Positions 45,589 to 55,815 are shown, counted from the first letter of the stretch. The stretch is DNA of 64,000 nt from Trinickia fusca (GCF_003628145.1 NZ_RBZV01000013.1:58401-122400), one strand, 5' to 3'. Made by a program: numbers and translations. Notes: generated by a model from the letters alone, not told the origin.

Positions 45589-46344
45589 TTACGCCCGCAC
45601 GAGCGAGCGGCGCCGCATCTCGAGTTGCGTGATCAGGCGTTGCAGTGTGTTCTCGGCGCTGCCAGGCAATGAAACGAAGCGCATGCCGAGCTGGAAGCGC
45701 CGGCCGCCGTTCGGCAGGTCGGTCGCCCGCATCGACACGAGCTCCAGATCGAGCGACAGCATGCCATGGCCGGCCAGATGCACCTCGACGTCGTGCAGCG
45801 TCGCCCCCATCGGCAGGTTGGCCACGCGCTCGTCGGTCGTACGCACGCCGATGCCGCCCAGCGACAGGTCGTGCACTTCGAAGCGGAACGCGTCGCCTTC
45901 GGGCAGCCGGCCGCGGCAGTAATACGGGTCGAGCACGGGGGCATCGACACGGAAATACTCGCGCCGCTGAACGTAGTACAGCACGTCGGGGAACGGCGCT
46001 TCGAACGCCGGCATGCCTTCGAAGCGCGTCTCGGTGGGCGTGACGGTCGAGAACTCGAGGCGCACGCCGTCCGGCGACGCACGGAACGTGCAGTTGGGCG
46101 CGGACAGCACCCCCTTGTTCTGCTCGGCCAGCGCGCCCCAGTCGAACACGAACGTACGACCTCGCACGTCGACATCGAGAATGCGCGTCACGAGCTGACC
46201 GTTCTGGTATTGAATGGTCAGGAAATCGCCGCGATTGGCCAAATTACGCAGCTGAACGCCGACTTCGAGCGGATTGCGTCGACCGAAATCGCTGTTGAGT
46301 GCGGCTGTATCCTCCGTCGGGCCATTCGACTGATTGGTATCCAT
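45589..46344 (-). CDS. ycgR: YcgR-family flagellar brake (PilZ, c-di-GMP effector)
   Basis: 251 residues. An N-terminal YcgR domain (residues 25-115) and a C-terminal PilZ domain. The c-di-GMP motifs are visible: QRREYFRVD (RxxxR) and DLSLGGIG (D/NxSxxG). With c-di-GMP bound, YcgR slows the motor by contacting FliG/MotA. It is inserted between flgJ and flgK, with its own sigma-28 promoter and terminator. Confidence 0.95.
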   Translation of the reverse strand: MDTNQSNGPTEDTAALNSDFGRRNPLEVGVQLRNLANRGDFLTIQYQNGQLVTRILDVDVRGRTFVFDWGALAEQNKGVLSAPNCTFRASPDGVRLEFSTVTPTETRFEGMPAFEAPFPDVLYYVQRREYFRVDAPVLDPYYCRGRLPEGDAFRFEVHDLSLGGIGVRTTDERVANLPMGATLHDVEVHLAGHGMLSLDLELVSMRATDLPNGGRRFQLGMRFVSLPGSAENTLQRLITQLEMRRRSLVRA

Positions 46345-46747
46345 GGACTTGGCGTATGCGTGGTTGCGTCGCGCCTAGAGGGCACCGACGCACATGCGTC
46401 CGGATCGCGTTTTTTCGATCCGGACTGGGACAGTCTGATTAGCGGCAACAAACCTGCAAAGTTTAGAGGTAAGCGCGAAATTTTTTTGGACGTGCCAAGG
46501 GGACGGGCAAGCCGTTGTTTGCCGCTAAGGCCCGTCGTAGCGTCGTTTGCGTCGTGTGGCGCGGCGCTGCCGATGCCACTTCGCAAAATAGGAGGGGTAC
46601 TTCTAAATTGGCGCAGGGATGAAAATATCCGGCGCGCCGATCTCAATCGAAAGACGCAAACTGGTGATTTGAAAGAAAAGTCGAGGCGCTGAAAAATCGA
46701 TTTTTAACGTTTGCGCGTTCGATATTTTCCGGCAAATCATCGAAGCA
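46345..46747. other. 403-bp intergenic region between flgJ and ycgR
   Basis: Both neighbours read leftwards. It contains the ycgR sigma-28 promoter near its centre-right and a 14-bp palindrome AAAAATCGATTTTT at 46692-46705 soon after the flgJ stop region boundary. No gene found. Confidence 0.6.
46439..46465 (-). promoter_or_regulatory. Sigma-28 (FliA) promoter of ycgR
   Basis: On the minus strand: TAAACTTT, 11-nt spacer, GCCGCTAA; 7/8 in each box to the consensus TAAAGTTT-N11-GCCGATAA. It would give a leader of about 85 nt for ycgR. Confidence 0.8.
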
Positions 46748-47755
46748 TCAAACCATTTGCTGCATGATCGAAATCAGTTTCTTCGCGTAATGCGGATCGG
46801 TCGCATAGCCGGCGCGCTGCATGCCATGAGCAAAGCTCGCCGCGTCGCGCGACGTGTTGATCACCGATGCGTAACGCGGGTTGTTCTTCAGCATGCTCGC
46901 GTAGTCGGTCATCGCCTCGGCATACGAGTCGTAGGCGCGGAACTTCTCGACGACCTTGTGTGGCTGGCCATTCACGTATTCGGTCGTGACGGTCGAGACC
47001 GTCTTGCCGGTCCAGTCCTTGGTCGCCTTGATGCCGAATACGTTATGGCTCGTCGCGCCATTCGCGTGTTTGATCTCGCCTTTGCCCCAGCCCGTCTCGA
47101 GCGCGGCCTGGCCGATGATGAAGCGCGCCGGGATACCCGTCGCCTCGCTCGCGGCCTGGGCCGGCGCGGCCATTTTTTCGACGAACGCGTCGACCTTCGC
47201 CGAGCCGCCGTTGCCGCGCGTGGGCGGAGTCAGCGCGCTTTGCGCCGTGTAGCCCTTGCTCGACGCGAGCGAGCCGTTCGCGTTGGCGTTCGCATAAGCG
47301 TGCGCCAAGGCGTTCATCATGGCCGTGTTGCCGGCGTTGTTCGCCCCGCCATTCGCGGCGCCGAGCATGCCCGTCAAACCTGCCGCCCCACCCGCCGAGC
47401 CGGCCGCCCCGCCGCCGGCGAGGCCCGCATTGCGCGAAAGCTGCGTAATCAGGGCGTTGGCCACGCCGATGCCCTTGGACGACATCTGTTGCGCGAGCTG
47501 CTGGTCGAGCATCGACGTGAACTGCGTGCCGTCACGCGAATCGAGCGGGCCGTCTTGCGGGGTCGCATCGCGCATGCTCTTGAGCATCATCTGCATGAAC
47601 ACCGCGTCGAACTGCTGCGCGACCACCTTCAGGTTCTGCTGCGGTGCCGTGCCCGCTTGCGCGCGCAACGCGTCGAAGCCCGACATGTCGAGCGCAAAGC
47701 GCTGCGACAGGTCGACGCCGGTGCCTGCGTTGGTAGGTGCGTTCGCGTTGTTCAT
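46748..47755 (-). CDS. flgJ: Flagellar rod assembly protein / muramidase FlgJ
   Basis: 335 residues with both FlgJ domains: an N-terminal rod-binding domain (VVAQQFDAVFMQMMLKSMRD, FTSMLDQQLAQQMSSKGIG) and a C-terminal glucosaminidase domain (IGQAALETGWGKGEI, SHNVFGIKA). A Gly/Ala/Asn-rich linker joins them. It digests peptidoglycan to let the rod through and caps it. Last gene of the flgB-J run. Confidence 0.96.
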   Translation of the reverse strand: MNNANAPTNAGTGVDLSQRFALDMSGFDALRAQAGTAPQQNLKVVAQQFDAVFMQMMLKSMRDATPQDGPLDSRDGTQFTSMLDQQLAQQMSSKGIGVANALITQLSRNAGLAGGGAAGSAGGAAGLTGMLGAANGGANNAGNTAMMNALAHAYANANANGSLASSKGYTAQSALTPPTRGNGGSAKVDAFVEKMAAPAQAASEATGIPARFIIGQAALETGWGKGEIKHANGATSHNVFGIKATKDWTGKTVSTVTTEYVNGQPHKVVEKFRAYDSYAEAMTDYASMLKNNPRYASVINTSRDAASFAHGMQRAGYATDPHYAKKLISIMQQMV

Positions 47756-47801
47756 CGGTTTGCTCCCAAGCCCTGCTCACGTTGACGATGAGGACGGGCG
47801 T

Positions 47802-48968
47802 TTAAATGATCTCGAGGTCCGCGCGCAGCGCGCCGGCCGCCTTCATCGCCTGCAAGATCGACATCAGATCGGCCGGTGTCGCCCCGAGCGCGTTGAGCGC
47901 CTTCACGACCTCGGCCAGGTTGGCCCCAGCCGTCACGAGCTTGAGCGCACCGTTGTCCTGCTTCAGCTGGATCTGCGACTGCGGCGTCGCGACGGTTGAG
48001 CCGTTCGAGAAGGCATTGGGCTGGCTGACGACGGTCTGCGTGTTGACGACCACCGACAGATTCCCGTGCGCGACCGCGCAACTTTGCAGCGTCACCATCT
48101 GGTTCATCACGATCGACCCGGTACGCGCGTTCAGGATCACCTTCGCGGCAGCCTGCGCCGGACGGACGTCGAGGTTCTCGAGCTGCGCCATGAACGCGAC
48201 CTGCTGGCCGGGATCGGCCGGCGCGTGCACCTGGATCGTGCGGCCGTCGAGCGGCGTGGCCGTGCCGCTGCCGAACGCGTTGTTGACCGCCGCCACGATG
48301 CGCTGCGTCGTGTCGTAGTCCATGTCGTTCAGCTCCATCTGCATCACGCCGCCCGCCTGCGCCACTTGCGTGGGCACCGCGCGTTCGATGATGGCGCCGC
48401 CCGTGATGCGGCCCGCGGCGAGCTGGTTGATCTGTACCTTGCTGCCGTTGGCGCTGGCCCCAGCGCCGCCCACGGCGATGTTGCCCTGGGAAAGCGCGTA
48501 GACCTGACCGTCGGCGCCCTTGAGCGGCGTCATCAGGAGCGTGCCGCCGCGCAGGCTCTTGGCGTTGCCGAGGGAGGACACCGTCACGTCGATCGCCTCA
48601 CCGGGCCGGGCGAACGGCGGCAGCGTTGCCGTGACCATGACGGCCGCGACGTTCTTGAGCTGCATGTTGCTGGCCGACGAGCCGCCGCTGGCTTGCCCGT
48701 TGTTCAGCGAGATGCCGAGGTTCGCGAGCATGTTCTGGAGCGTCTGCGTCGTGAACGGCGTCTGCATCGTCTGGTCACCCGTGCCGTCGAGACCGACGAC
48801 GAGCCCATAGCCGATCAGCGGGTTGTCGCGCACGCCCTGGATCTGGACGAGGTCCTTGAGGCGCTCGGCATGCGCCGCGCCGGCACAGGCCAACAGGGCC
48901 GGCACCATGACGAGCGTGAGCGTGCGGCGAAGCACGGCGCCCGTGCGCATAAGAAAAGCGTTGTGCAT
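47802..48968 (-). CDS. flgI: Flagellar P-ring protein FlgI
   Basis: 388 residues with a signal peptide ending [40 protein letters not shown] and [18 protein letters not shown] are FlgI signatures. It forms the periplasmic P ring. It starts 2 nt after the flgH stop; an in-frame ATG six codons later is an alternative. Confidence 0.96.
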   Translation of the reverse strand: MHNAFLMRTGAVLRRTLTLVMVPALLACAGAAHAERLKDLVQIQGVRDNPLIGYGLVVGLDGTGDQTMQTPFTTQTLQNMLANLGISLNNGQASGGSSASNMQLKNVAAVMVTATLPPFARPGEAIDVTVSSLGNAKSLRGGTLLMTPLKGADGQVYALSQGNIAVGGAGASANGSKVQINQLAAGRITGGAIIERAVPTQVAQAGGVMQMELNDMDYDTTQRIVAAVNNAFGSGTATPLDGRTIQVHAPADPGQQVAFMAQLENLDVRPAQAAAKVILNARTGSIVMNQMVTLQSCAVAHGNLSVVVNTQTVVSQPNAFSNGSTVATPQSQIQLKQDNGALKLVTAGANLAEVVKALNALGATPADLMSILQAMKAAGALRADLEII

Positions 48969-48970
48969 GA

Positions 48971-49696
48971 TCACCACGGCGCGAGGTTGAGGAAGAAGCG
49001 TTGCAGCCAGCCCATCGTCTCGGCCTCGTTGATGTAGCCCTTGGCCGAGTATTCGATGCGCGCGTCGGCGATCTGCGTCGACAAGACCGTGTTTTCGCCC
49101 GACACCGTGTTCGGATTGACGACGCCGGACAGGCGCACGAACTCGTTGCCCTGGTTGATCAGCATCTGCTTCTCGCCGCTGACGACGAGGTTGCCGTTCG
49201 GCAGCACGTTTGTGACCGTCACGGTGATCGTGCCGTCGAAGGTATTCGACGCGTTGGCACCGCCCGTGCCGTTGAACCCGTTGGCGCCCGAGGCGTTGAC
49301 GTCGAAGTGATTGACCAGCCCGCGCAGGAAGCCGATCGTCGGTACCGAGCTGGTCATGTTGCTGTTGCGGCTCGCGCTGGCGGCCGACGACTTCGTCGCG
49401 TTGATCTTCTCGGCGATGACGACCGTGAGGATGTCGCCCACATTGCGCGGACGCTGGTCCTCGAACAACGGATGGCCTGCGTAGCCGGGGTTGTAGATCG
49501 ACCCCGGCGGCTGCAGCTGCGGCGGCACCGGCGGCGCCGCCGTCATCGGCTGCTGCGTGATGGGCTCGCGATGCTCGATCTGCGCGCAACCGACGAGCGT
49601 ACCCGTGAGCGTGCTCGCGAGAGCGCCCGCATAAACCAGCGAGAGGGCTGCACGCAGCGTGCGCGCGCGAAACGGGATTCGGCTCGATTGCGACAT
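48971..49696 (-). CDS. flgH: Flagellar L-ring lipoprotein FlgH
   Basis: 241 residues. Lipobox TLVGC, then [20 protein letters not shown] and [20 protein letters not shown] typical of FlgH. It forms the outer-membrane L ring. Followed immediately by flgI. Confidence 0.96.
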   Translation of the reverse strand: MSQSSRIPFRARTLRAALSLVYAGALASTLTGTLVGCAQIEHREPITQQPMTAAPPVPPQLQPPGSIYNPGYAGHPLFEDQRPRNVGDILTVVIAEKINATKSSAASASRNSNMTSSVPTIGFLRGLVNHFDVNASGANGFNGTGGANASNTFDGTITVTVTNVLPNGNLVVSGEKQMLINQGNEFVRLSGVVNPNTVSGENTVLSTQIADARIEYSAKGYINEAETMGWLQRFFLNLAPW

Positions 49697-49733
49697 CTTC
49701 GTCTACCGCCTGTCTTTCAATTGCTACCTGCCC

Positions 49734-50522
49734 TTAAACCGGCATCTGGCTCAAGGTCTGAAGCATCTGGTCCGAGGTCGTGACCGCCTTGCTGTTGATT
49801 TCGTATGCACGCTGCGTCTGGATCATGTTGACGAGCTCTTGCACGACGTTCACGTTGGAGGTTTCGATATAGCCCTGCATCAGCGTGCCCGAGCCGTTCA
49901 GGCCCGGCGTCGTCACGTTCGGCGCGCCCGACGAAGCCGTCTCGGCGAGCAGGTTCTCGCCCTTCGAGTCGAGACCGGCCGGGTTGATGAACGTCGCGAG
50001 TTGCAACTGGCCGATCGTCGTGCTCGTCGACGTGCCTGCCTGCGTGATGGTGACCGCGCCGTCGCTGCCGATCGTCAGCCCGGTTGCGTTGGGCGGAATC
50101 GTGATCGTCGGGATGATCTGGTAGCCGCCCGAGGTCACGAGCTGACCTTGCGCATTGGTCTGGAGGGAGCCGTCGCGCGTGTAGGCCGTCGTGCCATCGG
50201 GCATTTGCACCTGGAGGAAGCCGTTGCCGTTGATCGCCAGGTCCTTCGAGTTGCCCGTTTGCGTCGTGGCGCCTTGCGTATACAAGCGCTCGGTCGCGAT
50301 CTGCTGAACGCCGGTGCCGATCTGGCTGCCCGAGGGCAGTTCGGTTTGCTGCGTCGAGTTGGCGCCCGGTTGGCGCAGCGTCTGGTACATCAAGTCCTGG
50401 AACACCGCGCGCGAGCCCTTGAAACCCGTCGTGCTGACGTTCGCGAGGTTGTTCGAAATGACGTCCATCTGCGCCTGCTGCGCATTCATGCCGGTGGCGG
50501 CAATATAAAGTGAGCGATTCAC
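49734..50522 (-). CDS. flgG: Flagellar distal rod protein FlgG
   Basis: 262 residues. [40 protein letters not shown] and the C-terminal [20 protein letters not shown] are the conserved rod D0/D1 segments. It builds the distal rod. 37 bp separate it from flgH. Confidence 0.97.
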   Translation of the reverse strand: MNRSLYIAATGMNAQQAQMDVISNNLANVSTTGFKGSRAVFQDLMYQTLRQPGANSTQQTELPSGSQIGTGVQQIATERLYTQGATTQTGNSKDLAINGNGFLQVQMPDGTTAYTRDGSLQTNAQGQLVTSGGYQIIPTITIPPNATGLTIGSDGAVTITQAGTSTSTTIGQLQLATFINPAGLDSKGENLLAETASSGAPNVTTPGLNGSGTLMQGYIETSNVNVVQELVNMIQTQRAYEINSKAVTTSDQMLQTLSQMPV

Positions 50523-50571
50523 GGTAAATCTTCTCCTGATCCTGAAATAGCGAGCCGGTCGATCGAACCGG

Positions 50572-51330
50572 TCAGCTGAACTGCAGCAGCTGGTTGGCAG
50601 ACTGCTCGTTCTGATTGGCGGTTTCGAGCAGCTTCGTCTGCATCTGGAATTGCCGCGCGTTGGTGATCATCGACACCATCGCGGCCACCGAGTTGACGTT
50701 GCTGCCCTCGAGCGCGCCCGACGCGACGGCGACCGTCTGGTCGGCGTCGGCCGGCTGGCCGTCGGCGGTCCGGAACAGACCGTCGTCACCGCGCACCATC
50801 GTGTTCGATTCGGGGTTGACGAGCTTCAATTGATCGAGCACCACGATGGCCGTCGGCGGATCGCCGGGGGTCAGCGCGGAAACCGTGCCGTCCTTGCCGA
50901 TCGTCACCTCGGCGCCGGGCGGCACCGAGATCGGGCCGCCGTTGCCGAGCACCGGTTGGTTCGTGGCGGTCACGAGCTGGCTGTTCTCGTCGACGTGCAG
51001 ATTGCCGGCGCGCGTATACGCTTCGTTGCCGTCGGCCGTCTGCACGCTGAGCCAGCCCGGGCCCTGGATCGCGACGTCGAGCGGGTTGCCCGTCTGCGAG
51101 ATCGGACCGGGGGTCAGGTCTGCCCGCGGGGTCGACGACAACACGAACGTGCGCGTCGTGTCGTTGTTGATCGTCGTGCCATCGCCGAAACCCATCGGCG
51201 CCGAGCGGAACGTCGCCAGCTGGGCACGAAAGCCCGTCGTCGACGCGTTCGCCAAGTTGTTGGCGACGACGGCCTGTTGCTCGAGCGCCTGCGCGGCGCC
51301 CGTCATCGCGGTATAGATCAGTCGGTCCAT
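50572..51330 (-). CDS. flgF: Flagellar proximal rod protein FlgF
   Basis: 252 residues. [40 protein letters not shown] and [20 protein letters not shown] are FlgF-type rod segments. Between flgE and flgG as usual. Confidence 0.96.
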   Translation of the reverse strand: MDRLIYTAMTGAAQALEQQAVVANNLANASTTGFRAQLATFRSAPMGFGDGTTINNDTTRTFVLSSTPRADLTPGPISQTGNPLDVAIQGPGWLSVQTADGNEAYTRAGNLHVDENSQLVTATNQPVLGNGGPISVPPGAEVTIGKDGTVSALTPGDPPTAIVVLDQLKLVNPESNTMVRGDDGLFRTADGQPADADQTVAVASGALEGSNVNSVAAMVSMITNARQFQMQTKLLETANQNEQSANQLLQFS

Positions 51331-51373
51331 GACTCGCTAGTCTCGAAGTCTCGTCGTGTCGGCTCGCCGACGC

Positions 51374-52642
51374 TTACAGATTGATCAGCGTCTGGTCGAC
51401 GGTCTGCTGCGTCTTGATCGTCTGCGCGTTGGCTTGATAGTTGCGCTGCGCGGTGATCAGGTTCACGAGCTGGCTCGTCAGGTCGACGTTCGACTGCTCG
51501 ACCGCGCCGCCCGTCAGCGTGCCGTGGTTCGTGCTGCCCGGCGCCGAGATCTGCGGCACGCCCGAGGCCGCCGTCTGCTGATACTCGTTGCCGCCGAGGT
51601 CTTGCAGACCGTTCGGGTTGTTGAAGTTCGCGAGCACGATCTGGCCCAGCGCTTGCGATTGGCCGTTCGAGTAGTTGCCCGTGAGCGTACCGTCCGCGCC
51701 GATCGAGAAGTTCGTCAATTGGCCCGACGCGAAGCCGTCCTGCGTCAGGTTCGTCACGCCGTCCTTGCTGCCGAATTGCGTCGAGCCGTTCAGGTTCAGC
51801 GTGATCGACTGCGGCGTCGCGCTGCCGTCCGTGTTCGGGATCGTGAACGTGAGCTCGCCCGTGGAGGGGCTCGTGGTCTGCGGAGTCGTCGACGGCGGCA
51901 CAGGCGCCGGCATCGGCGTGGTCGGCGCGACGAGCGCACCCGACGTGCTGAAGTTGACCTGACCAACCTGGTTGATCGTGCCCGTCGACGTGCCGGCGTA
52001 CACGTTCCACTGGTTCGCCCCGGCCTTCGCGAAGTACATGTTCACTTGCTGCGAGCCGCCGAGGCTGTCGAACACCTGGATCGAGGTCTGGTAGTTGTAA
52101 GTCAGGTTGTTGGTGGCCGAGAACGGCGCGACGGTCGGCACCGTATCCTGCGCGTTCAGGTTCATCTGCGCGACGATGTTTTGCGTCGTGACGGGCGGGA
52201 TGTTCGTCGTCGGCACCTGGATCGGCACCGTCTGGGCCGTGTTGACGACACCACCGGCGCTGGCCGTGTAGCCCATCAGCTTCAGCCCTTGCGCGTTCGT
52301 GATGAAGCCGTTCTTGTCGAGCTGGAACACGCCGTTGCGCGAGTACGTCAGCGAGCCGTTGTTCGACATCTGGAAAAAGCCCGTGCCGTTGATCGCGACG
52401 TTCAGGGCCTGGCCCGTCGTCGTGATCGTGCCTTGCGAGAAATTCTGCTGCACGTTGGCGAGCTGCGTGCCGATACCGATCTGATCGTTGACCGAGGTCG
52501 CGATCGTGTTCGCGTAGACGTCGGCGAACTGAGCCTGGCTTTGCTTGAAGCCGACCGTGTTCGCGTTCGCGATGTTGTTGCCGATCACGTCGAGATCGTT
52601 CGACGATGCGGCCAGACCGCTCAAACCTTGTTGGTAGCCCAT
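51374..52642 (-). CDS. flgE: Flagellar hook protein FlgE
   Basis: 422 residues. MGYQQGLSGLAASSNDLDVI, GNNIANANTVGFKQSQAQFA, and the C-terminal VNLITAQRNYQANAQTIKTQ. The middle carries the variable hook domains. The main hook subunit, whose length FliK controls. Confidence 0.97.
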   Translation of the reverse strand: MGYQQGLSGLAASSNDLDVIGNNIANANTVGFKQSQAQFADVYANTIATSVNDQIGIGTQLANVQQNFSQGTITTTGQALNVAINGTGFFQMSNNGSLTYSRNGVFQLDKNGFITNAQGLKLMGYTASAGGVVNTAQTVPIQVPTTNIPPVTTQNIVAQMNLNAQDTVPTVAPFSATNNLTYNYQTSIQVFDSLGGSQQVNMYFAKAGANQWNVYAGTSTGTINQVGQVNFSTSGALVAPTTPMPAPVPPSTTPQTTSPSTGELTFTIPNTDGSATPQSITLNLNGSTQFGSKDGVTNLTQDGFASGQLTNFSIGADGTLTGNYSNGQSQALGQIVLANFNNPNGLQDLGGNEYQQTAASGVPQISAPGSTNHGTLTGGAVEQSNVDLTSQLVNLITAQRNYQANAQTIKTQQTVDQTLINL

Positions 52643-52679
52643 TTCGGTCTCCCTTCGATGTTCTTTGGAGAAAGAGAAA

Positions 52680-53420
52680 TTAGAGAATCGCGACGACGCT
52701 CGACATGTTCACCGTGCTGCCGTTCTGGAGCAGCAGGCCGGTTGCACCGCCGCTCTGCTGAACGACGCTCTGCACTTGTCCGCCCGTCAGCGTGGTTTCC
52801 GCGGTGGTGGAGCCGGTGCCGCTCCGGCCGACTGCCGAAATCGTGTAGGTGCCGTCGGGCAGCGTGTTGCCCGACGAATCGACCGGCTTCCAGCTGACCG
52901 GCACCATGCCGGCCTGCTGCGCGCCGAGATCGACCGTGTTGACGACCTGACCGCCAGCGTTCTTGATCGTAACCGTCAGATCCGAGACGTTCGACGCCAC
53001 TTGCACGCCGAAGCCCGGCGAAGCGCCGCTCGCGACGGTCGCGGTGGAGCCCGGCACGAGCACGTTCTGGCCGATCAGCAGCGAAGCCTGCGCGTTCTGG
53101 CCCGCCGACAGCTGCGAAGCCAGCGACGTCAGCGTCGTGTTGAGCTGGCTGATGCCCGTGACGGTGTTGATCTGGGCCAGCTGCGAGGTCATCTGCGAGC
53201 TGTCCATCGGGTTCGTCGGGTCCTGGTTTTGCAGCTGCGTGACGAGCAGTTGCAGGAAGGTCTGCTGCAGGCTGGTCGAGGAGTTGCTGCCCGTTGTCGA
53301 GGACGTGCCGCTCGTCGAGGAGCTGCTGCCCGAGCCGCTCGTCGAGGACGTGCCGTTCATCGTGTTCAGCAACTGCTGGGAAACGGTCCCGGCGCTGCCG
53401 ATGGTCGTATTGGTCGTCAC
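52680..53420 (-). CDS. flgD: Flagellar hook-capping protein FlgD
   Basis: 246 residues. A Ser/Thr/Gly-rich N-terminus, then TFLQLLVTQLQNQDPTNPMD, the FlgD signature, and a C-terminal FlgD Ig-like/Tudor domain (VSWKPVDSSGNTLPDGTYTI). It caps the growing hook. Confidence 0.96.
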   Translation of the reverse strand: MTTNTTIGSAGTVSQQLLNTMNGTSSTSGSGSSSSTSGTSSTTGSNSSTSLQQTFLQLLVTQLQNQDPTNPMDSSQMTSQLAQINTVTGISQLNTTLTSLASQLSAGQNAQASLLIGQNVLVPGSTATVASGASPGFGVQVASNVSDLTVTIKNAGGQVVNTVDLGAQQAGMVPVSWKPVDSSGNTLPDGTYTISAVGRSGTGSTTAETTLTGGQVQSVVQQSGGATGLLLQNGSTVNMSSVVAIL

Positions 53421-53431
53421 GAAGTTTCTCC

Positions 53432-53854
53432 TCAGGTGCCGATCGTCAGGGTTTTCAACATCAGGTTCTTGGCGGTGTTCAGCGTCTCGACGTTCGCCTG
53501 ATACGAACGCGAGGCCGAGATCATGTTCACCATTTCCTCGACCGGGTCGACGTTGGGCATCGTCACGTAGCCGTCCGAATTCGCCTTCGGGTTGCTCGGG
53601 TCGTAGGTGGTTTTCATCGGGGTCGGATCGTCGATGACCTTGGTCACCTGCACGCCGCCCACTTGCTGGCCGCTTTCGGAGCGCGCGCCGCCGAGCGGCT
53701 TGACCCCGAACACGACCTGCTTGGCGCGGTACGGCTGGCCGTCCGGGCCCGTCACGCTGTCCGCGTTGGCGAGGTTCGACGCCGTCACGTTGAGCCGCTG
53801 GGACTCGGCCGACAGCGCCGATCCCGCGACGTTGAAGATGTTCATCAATGACAT
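53432..53854 (-). CDS. flgC: Flagellar proximal rod protein FlgC
   Basis: 140 residues. [40 protein letters not shown] and [20 protein letters not shown] are FlgC signatures. 11 bp before flgD. Confidence 0.97.
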   Translation of the reverse strand: MSLMNIFNVAGSALSAESQRLNVTASNLANADSVTGPDGQPYRAKQVVFGVKPLGGARSESGQQVGGVQVTKVIDDPTPMKTTYDPSNPKANSDGYVTMPNVDPVEEMVNMISASRSYQANVETLNTAKNLMLKTLTIGT

Positions 53855-53930
53855 GGCTTTTACTGCCCTTTTCGATTAACGCTTTCGATTGACCCCGTAG
53901 CGTGGCACCCCACGCCGAACCCTTGTCGCA

Positions 53931-54440
53931 TCAACTACTACCCGACGTGATCGCCGCCAGCATCGACTTGATCTGCTGGGTGAGCACCGTCATGCCGGAT
54001 TCGTAGTGCAGCGCGTTGTCGGCGAACTGCACACGCTCGGTATCGAGGTCGACCGTGTTGCCGTCGAGGGCCGGCTGCGTCGGAACGCGGTACTGCAGAT
54101 CGCCGTAGTCCTTCGAAGGGCCGCCCGTCGGTGTCAAGGTCGTCTTGCCGGCCATGTGACCCGACTCGGTCGAAGCCATCTGCATGCCGGAGGTGACGCC
54201 CGCCGGCTGCGCCATCGCGAGCGGCGCCGAGTTCGAGGTGCCCGTGGCGGTCCGCATGGCCGGCGTGCCGCCAGCCTTTTTCAGCGCGCCGGCCAGCGAC
54301 GACGCGAAGTCGACGTCACGCGCCCGATAGCCGGGCGTATCGGCGTTCGCGATGTTCGACGACAGCAGCTCCTGCCGATGAGCGCGTACATCGAGCGCCT
54401 CACGGCCAAAGGCGAATTCGGCATCGAGTTTGTCCAGCAT
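53931..54440 (-). CDS. flgB: Flagellar proximal rod protein FlgB
   Basis: 169 residues. VRAHRQELLSSNIANADTPG, YRARDVDFASSLAGALKKAG and FADNALHYESGMTVLTQQIK. Longer than the E. coli protein (about 138) by an insertion around residues 60-105. ATG 54440 with GGAG 10 nt upstream; the earlier ATG at 54476 is unconserved. First gene of the leftward flg run. Confidence 0.94.
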   Translation of the reverse strand: MLDKLDAEFAFGREALDVRAHRQELLSSNIANADTPGYRARDVDFASSLAGALKKAGGTPAMRTATGTSNSAPLAMAQPAGVTSGMQMASTESGHMAGKTTLTPTGGPSKDYGDLQYRVPTQPALDGNTVDLDTERVQFADNALHYESGMTVLTQQIKSMLAAITSGSS

Positions 54441-54554
54441 CGAGCGTTTCTCCGTTGCCAAGCGATGGACGGCCACCCGGCAGGCTCGCCGAGAAGACCT
54501 TTTTGCATGACACGAATCTTAGGGGCGCAGCGCAAGAGGCAATCGAATGAATAA

Positions 54555-54579
54555 CCGGGAAAGCGGGCCTCTATTCGAC
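54555..54579. promoter_or_regulatory. Candidate activator site in the flgB/flgA divergent region
   Basis: CCGGGAAA (54555-54562), 7-nt spacer, TCTATTCGAC (54570-54579). These blocks match the fliE/fliF region. The ATTCGA core is also inverted at 54543-54548 (TCGAAT), which gives a partial dyad. Confidence 0.45.
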
Positions 54580-54657
54580 GCTTGCGAGCCCGGCGCGGCT
54601 TCTAGAATGCGATGGCGTAATGCAGTCTGTCCCGCAGTCCCTTCGCTGGAGAAGCCG

Positions 54658-55815
54658 ATGTCCGTGTCCGCCGCCCCCGTTTCCGCCCGCCGCGCCGCTG
54701 AGCGCGTTGGTGGGCCGCGGCGCGCTCGCGGGCCCCGCGGCGCGCGCGTGGCCGGCACCGTGCTTGCCGTCGCGCTTCTGGCGTTCGGCCTGGCCGCGCC
54801 GCGTGCGCAGGCCCAGGCGAGCGCCGGTCAGATCTACATCCCGGGCCCCGGGGAGCGCGCCGCGCCGAATGCCGCCAATTCGGCCCCAAGCGCCGGCGTG
54901 GCTGCCGCGTCCGCTGAATCGGCGAACGGCATGATCACGATTCCGGGCCCAGGCGAAGCGCGTGCCGCGCAAGGCAACAACGGCGCGATGCCCGTCGTCG
55001 TCACACAGCCCCCCCGCCCTGCCCGCGCCGCCCAGCCGATTTCCGTCGAGCCGCCCGCTGGCGTCTCGTTCGCGCCGCAAGCCACACGCAGCGCCCCCGC
55101 TCCGGCCCGCCCCGCGGCTGCCCAGCCGGTCCAGAGCGCTCAACCAGCTCAGCCGGTCCAGCCTGCGCAGGCGGCCCAGCCCGTGCCGGCCGGCCAGCAG
55201 GACGGCGAGTCGATTCGCCGTGCCGCGCTTGCCTTCCTGCAGCAACAGACCGTCGGCCTGCCCGGCAAGATCAGCGTGACGGTCGCTCCAGCATTTCCGC
55301 GCGGGCTCGCCGCCTGCTCGACGCTCTCGCCGTTCATGCCGCCCAACGCCCGGCTGCGTGGGCGCACCACGGTCGGCGTGCGCTGCGCCGGCGAACATCC
55401 GTGGACGATCTATTTACAGGCGCGCGTGGCGCTCGTCGCGACCTACTACCTGGCCGCCCGCCAGATCGAGCCGGGAATCTTGCTGACGGCAGAAGACCTC
55501 ACCCCGCGCGAGGGCGACCTCGCGAACCTGCCGCAGGCGGTCATCACCGATCCGTCGCAAGCCGTCGGCGCCGTGGCGCTCGCACGCATCGGCTCGGGCA
55601 TGCTCCTGCGCCAGGACATGCTCAAGAGCGCGACGTCGGTCACGATCGGCCAGACCGTGCGCGTCGTCGCCGTCGGCCAAGGTTTCACGATCAGTTCCGA
55701 AGGCAGCGTCATGAACAACGCCTCGCCAGGCCAGCAAGTTCGCGTGAAAACATCTGGGGGACAGATCATCTCGGGAACGGTCAAGGACGGCTCGACGGTA
55801 GAGATTCAGATGTAA
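54658..55815 (+). CDS. flgA: Flagellar P-ring assembly chaperone FlgA
   Basis: 385 residues, much longer than the 220-240 typical of FlgA. A signal segment (AVALLAFGLAAPRAQAQA) is followed by a Pro/Ala/Gln-rich region of about 140 residues that contains two copies of an IPGPGE motif (about residues 61 and 92). The conserved part starts near SIRRAALAFLQQQTVGLPGK and ends in the SAF domain (QVRVKTSGGQIISGTVKDGS). It assists FlgI polymerisation in the periplasm. GGAGA precedes ATG 54658. Confidence 0.93.
   Translation: MSVSAAPVSARRAAERVGGPRRARGPRGARVAGTVLAVALLAFGLAAPRAQAQASAGQIYIPGPGERAAPNAANSAPSAGVAAASAESANGMITIPGPGEARAAQGNNGAMPVVVTQPPRPARAAQPISVEPPAGVSFAPQATRSAPAPARPAAAQPVQSAQPAQPVQPAQAAQPVPAGQQDGESIRRAALAFLQQQTVGLPGKISVTVAPAFPRGLAACSTLSPFMPPNARLRGRTTVGVRCAGEHPWTIYLQARVALVATYYLAARQIEPGILLTAEDLTPREGDLANLPQAVITDPSQAVGAVALARIGSGMLLRQDMLKSATSVTIGQTVRVVAVGQGFTISSEGSVMNNASPGQQVRVKTSGGQIISGTVKDGSTVEIQM

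Noticed and set aside
46520..46527. GCCGCTAA on the plus strand as a sigma-28 -10
   Set aside because: No TAAA-type -35 lies 11 nt upstream and no plus-strand gene follows.
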